Assembly: GCA_046719465.1 (NCBI GenBank)
Contig: JBDNCV010000020.1
Coordinates: 1 to 36,545, forward strand
Direction: 5' to 3'
DNA: 36,545 nt
Source: JANWYT01 sp046719465
GTDB lineage: Bacteria; Chloroflexota; Anaerolineae; Aggregatilineales; Phototrophicaceae
In this document: in pieces, positions 8,325-16,438 of the stretch
Position numbering within the stretch: position 1 is the stretch's first letter
How the letters are laid out: each line of letters begins with the position of its first letter
Translations under genes and position numbers: made by a program
The notes under the pieces: generated by a model
Database searches by the model: none
Told to the model about the DNA's origin: nothing
What the model saw: only the letters and a program-made list of their open reading frames with translations

Positions 8325-11135
8325 CTAATCTAACTGCACGGTGTAGGTGCTCGTCCCGCTGAAGGTGCTGACGAACACGGTCACACGCCCATCGACCGGC
8401 ACGACCACCGGCAGCGTCAGCGTAGGCACAACCCCAGAGTTGCTGCTGAAGGACATCAGCGTGCTGCCGTTTTGGATCGCCTCCACGGTAACGCTTGTGG
8501 CGCTGCCGCTGATGAAGTCTAACCGGATGTTCTGGATCGTGCCGCCCACGCCGTCGAAGGTCACGCCGTCGGTTGTCAGTTTGGAGTTGAGCTGCACGGT
8601 AGCGGGGCCAGCCTCCAACGCGGGGAACACGGCCTCGGCCAGCTCAAACACGGCCAGCCCGCCCGCCTCGGCTTCCACGCGGCCGAACACGATGATGTGC
8701 GTGCCCGGTTCAAACGGGCGGAAGTTGATGACTTCGGGGTCGAGGCCAGAGCCGCTGTCATCGTCGTAGAGGATGCTCGCCCCGAGCGGGCTGAACACCT
8801 CAAGGTCTGTATCGGTGTCGCCGCCAAAGCCGCGCAGCGTGTAGCGCCGGTCGGTCATCATCTCCGCACTGAGGTAGTAGGCATCCGACAGGCCAAAGTC
8901 CACCTGCACCGGCGTGTTGGGGCTGACCTGCAGCGGCATCACCCGTTCGATGCTCAGCGTGTAACGGCCGGTTCCTGCGCTGCCCGAGGTGCGGTTGCCG
9001 AAGCTGGTCACCTCAATTGTGAACGTGCCGTCGGAGGGCAGTACAGCCACGATGCGGCTGTTGAGGCCGTCGGAGTCGTCGTTGGACGCAATTTCCGTGC
9101 CGGACGAATCGCGCAGGACGAGGAAGGCATCGAAGTCGTTGGACTGCAGCGAGATCACCACGAGATCGCCCATGCGGCCTTCAAGGTCAAAGAACTCGCT
9201 GGGCATGTCCGCCGTCAGTTGGCCTTCGGTCAGGGTCGTTTCGCGCTCGTTGGGCGGGAGCGGCAGCGCGCCATCCGGCGCAATCGGCAGCGGCAGCACC
9301 GTCGCGCGCAGCAGGGTGAGCGGGGCGCGCGCCACCACCTCACCCGCAATCACGATCTCGACATTGTAGACGCCGGCGGGGTCGGTTGGCTCGGTGATGA
9401 GGCGGATGCTGAAGTTGCCCTCGGCATCGCTGACGCGATCCGCGCTGAACACCACCTCGCCACCGAATGTCACCTGAACGGTAAGCGGCGTGTTGGCGGG
9501 GAGGTCGGTCACCTCGACGAGGTGGCTTGTGCCCTCGGGGCCGCTGGGCGGCGTGATGGTGATGCGTCCATCTCCGGTGACGAGCGGCGGCTCTGGCACA
9601 TCCGCCAGCACGGTGAATGTTCCGTTCACCTCTGCATCGCCTGTGATAACGCGGACGGTGTACTCACCGACGGCATCGCGCGGCTCGCTCGTCAGCTCGA
9701 GCGTCACCTGCCCGCTGCTGTCGGCGCGGCGGCTGGTCGTCAACACGGGCAGCCCGTCGAACAGCACCTCAAACGTCACGACCGTGTCTGGCGGCAGATT
9801 GTCAACGACGATGCGATGGGTCGTCCCGCGCGGGCCGCTGGGCGGGTCGATCACAATGGTGGGCGGCACGGTGACAGAACGGACTTCGAAGCTGGTCTCA
9901 AGCAGCACTTCGCCTTCGACTTCCACCTCAGCGACATACACGCCCGGCGCAAGGTCGGCGCTGGCGACGGTGACGGTGGTGCTGCCGCGGCGGTTAATGC
10001 GCGGGGTGTAGGTGGCGACGATTTCGCCGTCGCGCAAGATGCGGATTGTCGCGCGTTCCGCCAGCGGCAGCCCATTGGCCGAGATGTTGAACACTTGGCC
10101 GACGATGCCGCTTTCCGGGCGGGCGGAGATGCTCAACTCAAAGGGGCTGGGGGCAGGGCCAGTCGGGATCGTGCCGCGCGTGATCTCGCCCTCGATGTCT
10201 GTCAGCACGACGTCAAACGGCTTGAGCGGCAGATCAGCCGGGAGCGTGAACTCCGTGCGCGCCGTGCCGTCGACATTGGTACGGACGATGCGCTGGAAGA
10301 TGCTGCGGCGCGTGTCGGGGTCGATGATGTCGATGGTGATGTCGGTGAATTGGGCAGCGTTGGTGATCACAATGTCAAAGGTCGGGATGTCCGTCGGGCG
10401 GCGGGTGATCGTCAGGACGGCATCGCGCCCGCCCACACCCAAGAGCTGGAAGGTGGTGGTGGCCAGCACCACGCCGCGATTGTCGCTCACTTCGACGAGG
10501 TACTCGCCCGGGGTGTTCTCCGCGGTGGTGAACAACGTCACGCTGAGTTCACCGTTGGCGTCCGAGGTGCGCTCGCGGTCGTAGACGACAACGTTGGTGG
10601 CGGCCTCGCGCACGGTCACAAAGTTGACGGTGCGCGGCTCCAGCCCGCGCACAGTGATCTGGAAATCCTGCCGGACGCGCCCTTCCGTCGGGCGGACGGT
10701 CACGGTCACGTTGGAGCCGGTGAGGGGGGGCTGGGGCGTAGCCTGTGTGCTGGGGGTCGGGGTAGGCGGCGCATCCGCTGCCACCAGTGTGAAGGTCGCC
10801 TCGGCCACCACCACGCGGTTGAGCCGAATGTCCACGCGGTAATCGCCCAGCTCGTCGGTGTCGTCGCTGCGGATCGACAGGGCAATGCTGCCGAGCGGAT
10901 CGGCGACGCGATCCGTCGTGAACACGACTTGACCGGTGGGCACAAAGACGAAGTCAAAGGTGTAGCGTTCGTTGGGGATCAACCCAGCAGCCGTCAGCAC
11001 GAAGCCGCCGCCACGTGTGATCACAGGCGGGTCGATGCGAACAGTGATTTGTTGGGCAGCAACAGGGCGCGCCGCCAACAGTATCAAGCTGGCAGCGAAG
11101 GCAAGTGCAGCAAGCGACGAAATCAGACGACGCAT
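8325..11135 (-). CDS. Secreted multi-Ig-like-domain protein with PPC domain
   Basis: A 936-residue exported protein. ATG 11135 (MRRLISSL) is chosen because a GGAGG ribosome site sits about 5 bases upstream and a clear signal peptide follows, with likely cleavage after PVAA just before QQITV. The mature part is a string of beta-sandwich modules of about 90-100 residues. A Pro/Thr linker (about 118-138) separates the first module from the rest. Two consecutive modules (about 395-590) share PPSGPxGT, and several share an LPxxT or L-x-P-x-T loop. At about 630-730 is a pre-peptidase C-terminal (PPC) domain: DLEGRMGDLVVISL, DAFLVLRDSSG, SNDDSDG, GRYTLSIERV. A last beta domain follows. PPC domains usually accompany secreted peptidases, but no protease domain is present here. 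It is probably the last gene of a run with the two genes upstream. Confidence 0.87.
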   Translation of the reverse strand: MRRLISSLAALAFAASLILLAARPVAAQQITVRIDPPVITRGGGFVLTAAGLIPNERYTFDFVFVPTGQVVFTTDRVADPLGSIALSIRSDDTDELGDYRVDIRLNRVVVAEATFTLVAADAPPTPTPSTQATPQPPLTGSNVTVTVRPTEGRVRQDFQITVRGLEPRTVNFVTVREAATNVVVYDRERTSDANGELSVTLFTTAENTPGEYLVEVSDNRGVVLATTTFQLLGVGGRDAVLTITRRPTDIPTFDIVITNAAQFTDITIDIIDPDTRRSIFQRIVRTNVDGTARTEFTLPADLPLKPFDVVLTDIEGEITRGTIPTGPAPSPFELSISARPESGIVGQVFNISANGLPLAERATIRILRDGEIVATYTPRINRRGSTTVTVASADLAPGVYVAEVEVEGEVLLETSFEVRSVTVPPTIVIDPPSGPRGTTHRIVVDNLPPDTVVTFEVLFDGLPVLTTSRRADSSGQVTLELTSEPRDAVGEYTVRVITGDAEVNGTFTVLADVPEPPLVTGDGRITITPPSGPEGTSHLVEVTDLPANTPLTVQVTFGGEVVFSADRVSDAEGNFSIRLITEPTDPAGVYNVEIVIAGEVVARAPLTLLRATVLPLPIAPDGALPLPPNERETTLTEGQLTADMPSEFFDLEGRMGDLVVISLQSNDFDAFLVLRDSSGTEIASNDDSDGLNSRIVAVLPSDGTFTIEVTSFGNRTSGSAGTGRYTLSIERVMPLQVSPNTPVQVDFGLSDAYYLSAEMMTDRRYTLRGFGGDTDTDLEVFSPLGASILYDDDSGSGLDPEVINFRPFEPGTHIIVFGRVEAEAGGLAVFELAEAVFPALEAGPATVQLNSKLTTDGVTFDGVGGTIQNIRLDFISGSATSVTVEAIQNGSTLMSFSSNSGVVPTLTLPVVVPVDGRVTVFVSTFSGTSTYTVQLD

Positions 11136-11187
11136 TCTTTCCTCCAAAGGCGGATGTGGACGACTGCTGATGCCATTGTAGCCGATT

Positions 11188-11736
11188 TTATGAAGACTGG
11201 CCTTCCCTGCTAGGCATCTTTTCATGAATGGGACGGTAAGGTTGATTCAAAAATTCGCGTACAAGCTTCACAAGGCGGCGCAGCTGTTCCTCGGCGTAAG
11301 GGCTGCCGGTGGCCAGCGGCAGCTTCTCGCCGCTGCGCAGGATGAGCACCAGCGCGTAAATCTTGAGTTCGGCGTTGTGGATCAGCTCAAGGCCGCTGAC
11401 GGCGTAGATCGAAAAGCGCTGCTCGCGCAATCCCAACCGGAACGGGCGGCGCAGCGTGACGGTTTGGGTGTCGCGGTCGAAGATGAGGCGCGTCCCGCGC
11501 AGCCCCACGTTGAGCGTCCACGCGCTGAAGGCGATCAACCCCAGCGCCAGCCCCGCCCAGATCACCAGCCCCACCCACTGCGCAGGCGTGAACAGCTCGC
11601 CGCGCTGTGCCGTCTGCCACAGCAGGTTGAACAGCAGCAGCACCGACAAGCCTAACATGGCCACCATAGACAGCGCCAACACCGGACGATTCTGCCCCAG
11701 CGTAAGCCGCGTCGGCGTTTGCTCCAGCAGGCGCAT
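11188..11736 (-). CDS. Small two-TM membrane protein with PH-like domain
   Basis: The 182-residue protein begins MRLLEQTP. Two hydrophobic helices (about residues 22-42 and 56-76) are followed by a beta-rich cytoplasmic part (TRLIFDRDTQTVTLRRPF, then YALVLILRSGEKLPLATG). This order resembles bacterial PH-like membrane proteins. The ATG overlaps the upstream stop by one base (TGATG), indicating translational coupling to the DinB-like gene. A longer in-frame start would lie inside that gene and is unlikely. The function is unknown. Confidence 0.75.
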   Translation of the reverse strand: MRLLEQTPTRLTLGQNRPVLALSMVAMLGLSVLLLFNLLWQTAQRGELFTPAQWVGLVIWAGLALGLIAFSAWTLNVGLRGTRLIFDRDTQTVTLRRPFRLGLREQRFSIYAVSGLELIHNAELKIYALVLILRSGEKLPLATGSPYAEEQLRRLVKLVREFLNQPYRPIHEKMPSREGQSS

Positions 11737-12191
11737 CAGCGCACCTTTTGGCTTTCCGCCCCCGCATGGGTGACGAGGTAATGCAGCCAGCCCGACACGG
11801 TGAGCTGCCCCCATTGGTTGTGCGGGATGCGCTGGGAATAATCGCTGGCGGGGATGGCGCGGGCGATGGCGATGGTCTCATCGCGCGCCTCCTCAAAGGC
11901 TGTCAGCAGCTCATAAAAGGGCAGCGTGTTAGACGGGCGGTAGTCGTCGTACTCCTCCTCAGCGCGCAGCGGCGACCCCAGCAGCGTCCGCAGGCGGGTA
12001 TGCGCCCAACGCTCAATGCCGATGATATGCGTGAACACCGCCGTGTTGCGTGGGGTTTGTGGGCAGGCGCGGAACTTCTCGAGCAGTTTGGTCTGCTGGG
12101 TTTGGAGCCGCGCGAGCAAGGCATCTTTGGAGTATTTTTGCGCTGGACGGTCGAAGATGAACCCGCCCACACTGTGCAGCAGCCATGACAT
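11736..12191 (-). CDS. DinB/YfiT-like four-helix protein
   Basis: A 151-residue helical protein typical of the DinB/DUF664-type superfamily. Conserved histidines sit in HIIGIERW (about residue 55), HNQW and HYLVTHAG (near the C-terminus), the three regions that normally bind one divalent metal. Members of the family are metal-dependent thiol transferases or stress-induced proteins; the substrate is unknown here. It starts at ATG 12191 (MSWLLHS) with an AAGG/GGAGG region upstream. It is the first gene of a minus-strand run and is coupled to the PH-like gene by a TGATG overlap. It is divergent from the Nudix gene, with about 100 bases between. Confidence 0.8.
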   Translation of the reverse strand: MSWLLHSVGGFIFDRPAQKYSKDALLARLQTQQTKLLEKFRACPQTPRNTAVFTHIIGIERWAHTRLRTLLGSPLRAEEEYDDYRPSNTLPFYELLTAFEEARDETIAIARAIPASDYSQRIPHNQWGQLTVSGWLHYLVTHAGAESQKVR

Positions 12192-12294
12192 CGCTTACCT
12201 TAGCCTCCGTCGTGTGTGATTGCATGGTACACTTTGGCCTGATTATCGCACATTCAGCACAGGCTGCCTTAAATTTCAACGAGAGTTTGATGAT

Positions 12295-12852
12295 ATGAGC
12301 GCACCACCCCCCAACCGGCGCTGGCACGTCGAACGGTCGGAGCTGCTGCTCGACACGCCTTACTTCCGCCTGCGGCGCGACACCGCCCGCCTGCCCGATG
12401 GCCGCGTCGTCCCAGATTATTACGTCGTGGAAGCGCGCCCGATTGTGGTTGTGTTCGCGCTCACCACAGGGGACGAGGTGCTGCTGGTGGAGCAGTACAA
12501 GCACGGCTGGGGCGAGGTGCTGCTGGAGCTGCCGGCGGGCCTGTGCGATGGCGATGCTGATCCGCTGGCCGAAGCGCAGCGCGAACTGCTCGAGGAGACG
12601 GGCTGCGCCGCCCCCGACTGGGAGCCGCTGGGGTCGTTCATCCCCAACCCGACCCGCGCCAACAACGAGGTGCACCTGTTCATGGCGCGTGGGGCGCACG
12701 TCGTCGCGGCGCAAGCGCTCGACCCCAACGAGGACATCACCGTGCGCCGCGCCCCCCTGAGCGACATCCGCGCGTATGTGGCCGATGGGCGGGTGCGCGT
12801 GTTGGACAGCGTGCTGGCGATTGAGCGCGGCCTAGCGCGGCTCGGCCTGTGA
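12295..12852 (+). CDS. Nudix hydrolase, ADP-ribose pyrophosphatase-like
   Basis: A 185-residue protein starting MSAPPPNRRW. The N-terminal strands (DTARLPDGRVVPDYYVVE, then VLLVEQYKHG) and the ELPAG approach to the Nudix box match ADP-ribose/NDP-sugar pyrophosphatases. The box reads GLCDGDA-DPLAEAQ-RELLEETGC (residues 82-104). The catalytic REUxEE core is intact, but the first Glu of the GX5E element is Ala88. The predicted reaction is cleavage of a nucleoside diphosphate linked to X, probably ADP-ribose. ATG 12295 is chosen because the upstream in-frame extension is AT-rich and unlike the protein; the ribosome site is weak (gaga). Its 3' end overlaps the convergent phosphatase gene by 21 bases. 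Confidence 0.87.
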   Translation: MSAPPPNRRWHVERSELLLDTPYFRLRRDTARLPDGRVVPDYYVVEARPIVVVFALTTGDEVLLVEQYKHGWGEVLLELPAGLCDGDADPLAEAQRELLEETGCAAPDWEPLGSFIPNPTRANNEVHLFMARGAHVVAAQALDPNEDITVRRAPLSDIRAYVADGRVRVLDSVLAIERGLARLGL

Positions 12853-13404
12853 GCGCCCCCGGTAGCGCGCCTCGAACGCCTCTAACTGGCGGCGCTGGCC
12901 AGACGTGAGGTGGATGAAAGGGCGGGCGCGGCGGATGAGCGCCAGCGCGTCGGCCGCGCTCATCCCCGTGTAGATGAGATAGGCGGCGGCCTGCGTGGGG
13001 GCGCGCCCTACGCCCACCCCACAGTGGATGTAAACCTTGCCGCCGTTGGCCACCTGCTCCGCGATGAACTGCGCGCCGCGCAGCAGGTCGTCGAGGGTGG
13101 GCGGGGTGTTGTCGCGCGTGGCAAGGTGCAGGTAGCATGCGCTCTGGATGCCTTTCTTGGCGTCGTCGAGGTGCGCCTCGCGCATGTTGACCACCGCGCT
13201 GATGCCCTCGGCGGTCATCGCGCCCCAGCCGCGCGGGCGGTGCTGCCCGCCAACGTAGAGCTGCGGCGTGATGCGGCTGTAGCGCCAGACGGGGCGGCCC
13301 GTCCACAAGCGCCCGCCTTGATCGACGAAGCGCAGCACCAACCCGCGCGGCCCCACGCGCAGCAGGCTGAAAATGCGGTTGATAGGCGATGGCGGGCGTG
13401 TCAT
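12832..13404 (-). CDS. Dual-specificity/tyrosine phosphatase-like protein
   Basis: A 190-residue protein with the Cys-phosphatase signature HCGVGVGR (H127-C128-x5-R134), including the catalytic Cys and the phosphate-binding Arg. The upstream region ISAVVNMRE and LATRDNTPPTLDDL supplies the usual strand and a candidate general acid (Asp98 or Asp105). The N-terminal 45 residues are basic and hydrophobic without a clear signal. The likely role is dephosphorylation of Ser/Thr/Tyr proteins or a phospholipid/nucleotide phosphate. It lies 12 bases after the FHA gene on the same strand, so a functional link with phospho-recognition is plausible. ATG 13404 is used; TTG 13407 would add one residue. Confidence 0.85.
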   Translation of the reverse strand: MTRPPSPINRIFSLLRVGPRGLVLRFVDQGGRLWTGRPVWRYSRITPQLYVGGQHRPRGWGAMTAEGISAVVNMREAHLDDAKKGIQSACYLHLATRDNTPPTLDDLLRGAQFIAEQVANGGKVYIHCGVGVGRAPTQAAAYLIYTGMSAADALALIRRARPFIHLTSGQRRQLEAFEARYRGRSQAEPR

Positions 13405-13416
13405 CAAGCGGCCTCG

Positions 13417-14169
13417 TTACGGCACAGCTTCGCCCGGGTGGAGGAAGTAAACCCCCAGCACCAGCTTCGACAAGCGCAGCTCGTCGCCGTTGCGCAGGAT
13501 GCGCACCTCGCGCGGGTGCAGCCGCTGGCCGTTGAGGTAAGAGCCGTTGGCGCTGCCCAGATCCTTGACTTGCAAGGCGTTGGCCTTGGCGTCGTACTGG
13601 ATGCCGAGGTGCAGCCGCGACACGCCCATCTCTGACGCCTGCGCTGAGGACAAATCCACGTCGGGGCTGATGCTTGCGCCATCTGTGCTGCGCCCCACAA
13701 CCACTTCATAGGAGCGAAGCTGTGGGCGCACCTCGAAGCGCTGCGATGTATCGCGCACGATCAACACCAACACTGAATCCTCGCCGAAGTAATCATCGGT
13801 GAACAGTTGGCTGGTCGCATCGGCGAATTGGCGCGTGTCGCTGCGCTCGCTGGAAGGCGGTTGGAGCAGATGCCCGCAGCTGTAGCAGAACACCTCTTGG
13901 CGGCGATTCTTCTTGCCACACGAGGGGCAGGCGATCCACGTCGCGTTAACAGTGGCGGGGCTGACGTCAATCGGCACGGTCGATTCCTCGCTCACGGGGG
14001 CGTTAAGCAGGTGGTTACGCTCCCAGTGGCGCAGCTGTAGGGCCAGCGCCTCGCGCGCGTCGCGTGGCAGGGTGTCGATGCTGGCACGCAGCGTCTTGAG
14101 CACATCTTTGGCTTCAAGCCCGTTGCTGCGCATCTGAATATAAGATTGGAAGATCGCGTCGGTGCTCAT
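13417..14169 (-). CDS. Zinc-ribbon and FHA-domain protein
   Basis: The 250-residue protein has three parts. Residues 1 to about 60 are helical. A zinc ribbon (CPSCG-x10-CYSCG, Cys 81, 84, 95, 98) follows. The C-terminal FHA domain spans about 135-245, with its hallmark GRS (159-161), SRLH (184-187) and NGSYLNG (208-214), the residues that grip a phosphothreonine peptide. It has no membrane segment, so it should be a cytosolic adaptor recognising Thr-phosphorylated partners. The co-directional phosphatase follows after 12 bases. No kinase is adjacent; the nearest kinase-like gene is at 21230. The upstream 115 bases separate it from the SDR gene and contain an AT-rich stretch that could be its own promoter. 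Confidence 0.88.
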   Translation of the reverse strand: MSTDAIFQSYIQMRSNGLEAKDVLKTLRASIDTLPRDAREALALQLRHWERNHLLNAPVSEESTVPIDVSPATVNATWIACPSCGKKNRRQEVFCYSCGHLLQPPSSERSDTRQFADATSQLFTDDYFGEDSVLVLIVRDTSQRFEVRPQLRSYEVVVGRSTDGASISPDVDLSSAQASEMGVSRLHLGIQYDAKANALQVKDLGSANGSYLNGQRLHPREVRILRNGDELRLSKLVLGVYFLHPGEAVP

Positions 14170-14284
14170 ACAAATGCTTCAAGGTTATAACAGTTCAATC
14201 GTAAAAAGCTGCTCGTATGCGTGTTTACGTGTGCCGGTCTGCCACCTGTTTCTTGCTCACGGGTGAGGCGTGCCTTGCGCCTGC

Positions 14285-15046
14285 CTACATCGCCGTGAGG
14301 CCGCCGTCTACCGCGAAAGCCACCCCATTGACGAAGCTCGCGCCGTCGCTGCACAAGTAAGCAATGGCGCTGGCCACTTCCTCAGCTGTGCCGAGGCGGT
14401 GCAGCGGGCTGGCGCGGCGCGTGCGCTCGGCCATTTTCTCGCTCTGGGCGACGACTGCGCTCACCATCGGCGTATCGATAAACGAGGGGCAAAGCGCGTT
14501 CACGCGCACGCCCAACCGACCATACTCCAGCGCCGCGGTGCGCGTGAGGCCGATGACGGCGTGCTTGCTGGCAGCGTAGGCCGCCCCGCCCGGCGCGCCG
14601 ATCAACCCCGCGACCGAGGCCAAGTTGACAATCGAGCCGCCGCCGCTGTTGAGGATGGCCGGGATCTGCGCCTTCATGCACAGCCACACCCCGCGCACGT
14701 TGACCTCCATGATGCGGTCGAACTCGTCGTTGTCCCACTCTAGCAAAGGCTTCTGCATGCCGCCGCCGCTGATCCCCGCGCTGTTGACGGCATGGTGCAG
14801 CCCGCCATAGGCGCTCAGCGCGCGCTGCACCGCCGCATCGACTTCGCGCGGCTGCGTCACGTCGCAGGTGATGTAAGTCGCCTCGCCGCCCACGTCATGC
14901 ACCTTGTGAACGGTGCGCGCGCCGCCATCGCCGTCGATATCGGCCAGCACGAGCCGTGCGCCCATCTGCGCCAGCGCCACCGCTGCCGCCTGCCCAATCC
15001 CAGAGCTGGCCCCGGTAATCAGCGCTACTTTGCCTTCCAGCGACAT
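14285..15046 (-). CDS. Short-chain dehydrogenase/reductase (SDR)
   Basis: A 253-residue classical SDR. The cofactor motif TGASSGIG is at 11-18, with NSAG at 88-91 in place of NAG. The catalytic set is Ser144, Tyr157 and Lys161 (YAASK), and the C-terminus ends in DGGLTAM. ADID at about 36-39, with Asp after beta-2, favours NAD(H) over NADP(H). The substrate is not deducible; FabG-like or other alcohol/ketone oxidoreductases share this layout. A GAGGG site lies about 8 bases before the ATG. It begins 21 bases after the biotin carrier gene, consistent with one transcript. Confidence 0.92.
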   Translation of the reverse strand: MSLEGKVALITGASSGIGQAAAVALAQMGARLVLADIDGDGGARTVHKVHDVGGEATYITCDVTQPREVDAAVQRALSAYGGLHHAVNSAGISGGGMQKPLLEWDNDEFDRIMEVNVRGVWLCMKAQIPAILNSGGGSIVNLASVAGLIGAPGGAAYAASKHAVIGLTRTAALEYGRLGVRVNALCPSFIDTPMVSAVVAQSEKMAERTRRASPLHRLGTAEEVASAIAYLCSDGASFVNGVAFAVDGGLTAM

Positions 15047-15067
15047 GCTTGCTTCCCTCTCGTGTGT

Positions 15068-15568
15068 TCAGCCGGATGGCGCGTCCACCGGCTGAAGGTC
15101 AATCAAACGCTGGCCGCGCTGGACGATCTGCCCGGCGGCCACGTGCAGCGCGCTGACGATCCCATCGGTGGGGGCCGTCACGCGGATTTCCATCTTCATC
15201 GCTTCTAACACCATCAGCACCGCCCCGGCCGCCACTGTTTGCCCAACCGTCACGCGCACGTCCATCACTTGGCCGGGCATCTGCGCGCTGAGGTCGCCTG
15301 CGCCCGCGCTGGCGCGTCGCCGCGCGCGTTCTTCAGCGTGGATGATACGAAGCTGTTGGCCGTTTTGCCATAGGTGGATGGCGCGCTCTTGCGCGGCGGT
15401 GTAGATAAGGTGCTGCTGGCCGTCATGCCGCAGCAGCCAGCGTCCAGCCCCCAGCGGGATCACCTCCAATGTCAGCGTCTCATCGCCCACTTGGCAGCGC
15501 CATTGGCCGTCCGTCAGGGGGTTGAGGCTGACGTTGACGCGCTGGCCGCTGGCTTCCAGCGTTGGCAT
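15068..15568 (-). CDS. Biotin/lipoyl attachment (biotin carboxyl carrier-like) protein
   Basis: The 166-residue protein ends in a biotinyl domain of about 70 residues with EAMKM at 122-126; Lys125 is the expected biotinylation site. The N-terminal half (WRCQVGDETLTLEV, LLRHDGQQHLIY, IHLWQNGQQ) resembles the region that precedes the carrier domain in acyl-CoA carboxylase alpha chains. A Pro-poor, Arg/Ala-rich linker (80-95) joins the parts. It looks like a detached carrier subunit of an acyl-CoA carboxylase. No biotin carboxylase or carboxyltransferase gene is in the window. Its ATG overlaps the stop of the upstream gene by one base (TAATG), implying coupling. Confidence 0.85.
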   Translation of the reverse strand: MPTLEASGQRVNVSLNPLTDGQWRCQVGDETLTLEVIPLGAGRWLLRHDGQQHLIYTAAQERAIHLWQNGQQLRIIHAEERARRRASAGAGDLSAQMPGQVMDVRVTVGQTVAAGAVLMVLEAMKMEIRVTAPTDGIVSALHVAAGQIVQRGQRLIDLQPVDAPSG

Positions 15569-16113
15569 TAGCTCGCGCCTACCGTGTTGGAGAGGAACGC
15601 GCTGTAGCCCGTCTCAGGGTCGTTGCGGACGACCAACATCCGCTGCCCACCGACGTAGGTAATGCCGGACATCTTGTAGGCTTTGGCAGGGCGGCCTTCG
15701 CTGTCGAGCTTGTTGCACCAGTAGACAAAGTCGCCGCGCTGCCAGATATACAGCACGGGCACGTCGTTCACGACGATCTGAAGGTGGCGGTTGGCGAAGC
15801 CGTCGAAGCGCGGCGGGTCATACCACGGGATCCATGCGCCTGCGGTTTGGTCGGTCTTGAGGCTGACGGCCGATTGCCCGAGGATGTCGCGCGTGTCGCG
15901 GGCGGTCTCCTTGTTGATGAAGCGGATCGTTTGGTCGGTGGTGTTGAACACCATCGTAATCTCGGTAATTGGCACGGAATCCCTCACTGCGGCATTAGCA
16001 CTTTGGACACCTTGCACCGTGGCATTCACGCCTTGGCCGATGACCTCGACCGTCTTGCCGATGCCCTGACCAATCGTTGAAAGCACTTTCCATACGGTGA
16101 TTTCGTCGCCCAT
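15568..16113 (-). CDS. Conserved-looking hypothetical protein, amphipathic N-terminus plus beta domain
   Basis: A 181-residue protein of unrecognised family. Residues 1-45 form a Gly/Val-rich helical region with near-repeats (IGQGIGKTVEVIGQGV) but no true signal peptide. The remainder looks beta-rich and aromatic: TDQTIRFIN, AGAWIPWYDPP, HLQIVVNDVPVLYIWQRGDF. Those features would suit a ligand- or membrane-binding sandwich, but that is a guess. It is the first gene of the minus-strand run and is translationally coupled to the biotin carrier gene. The promoter must lie in the AT-rich bases just upstream (16114-16190). Confidence 0.7.
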   Translation of the reverse strand: MGDEITVWKVLSTIGQGIGKTVEVIGQGVNATVQGVQSANAAVRDSVPITEITMVFNTTDQTIRFINKETARDTRDILGQSAVSLKTDQTAGAWIPWYDPPRFDGFANRHLQIVVNDVPVLYIWQRGDFVYWCNKLDSEGRPAKAYKMSGITYVGGQRMLVVRNDPETGYSAFLSNTVGAS

Positions 16114-16221
16114 AGCTTTAGTTCCATTATTTTTACCACGTAGTCTAGCACAGGTTTATGTACACTGGCTTAAAAATGATACGTGAAATGTGCGCTGCGG
16201 GTTGCACACGCGGCCTCACCC

Positions 16222-16409
16222 GGCAGCCGGATGCTTGAGCGTCCGGCGTTCAACCTAGCACAAGGGGTGTGTCTAAGCCGCAGCAGAGGGTGGCCGTGCG
16301 CCAGAGGCTCAAGCCTCTGGCTAAGACGCGGGGGCTGAAGCCCCCTTCAGGGGGCGTGTGGCAGCCGGATGCTTGAGCGTCCGGCGTTCAACGCCTAGCA
16401 CAAGGGGTG
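16222..16409. repeat. Composite palindromic repeat, two flanking copies
   Basis: A unit of about 48-50 bases occurs at 16222-16269 and again at 16360-16409; the two differ by a 2-base indel. Each holds a hairpin gccggatgc-TTGA-gcgtccggc. Between them are two further palindromes: ccagaggct-ca-agcctctgg (16301-16320) and gggggct-ga-agccccc, followed by ttcaggggg. A third copy of the composite is at 27677-27770. The hairpin tetraloops are TTGA- or TTCA-like, a possible signature of one repeat family. Confidence 0.8.
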
Positions 16410-16438
16410 AGGTGCAGGGGGCAGGGCCATCACCAGCA

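Noticed and set aside
8697..11213. Very long open frame on the plus strand opposite the secreted Ig protein
   Set aside because: It is an antisense shadow caused by high GC. Its composition (many Arg, His, Ala, Gly) is unlike a folded protein. The minus-strand gene has a signal peptide, ribosome site and domains.
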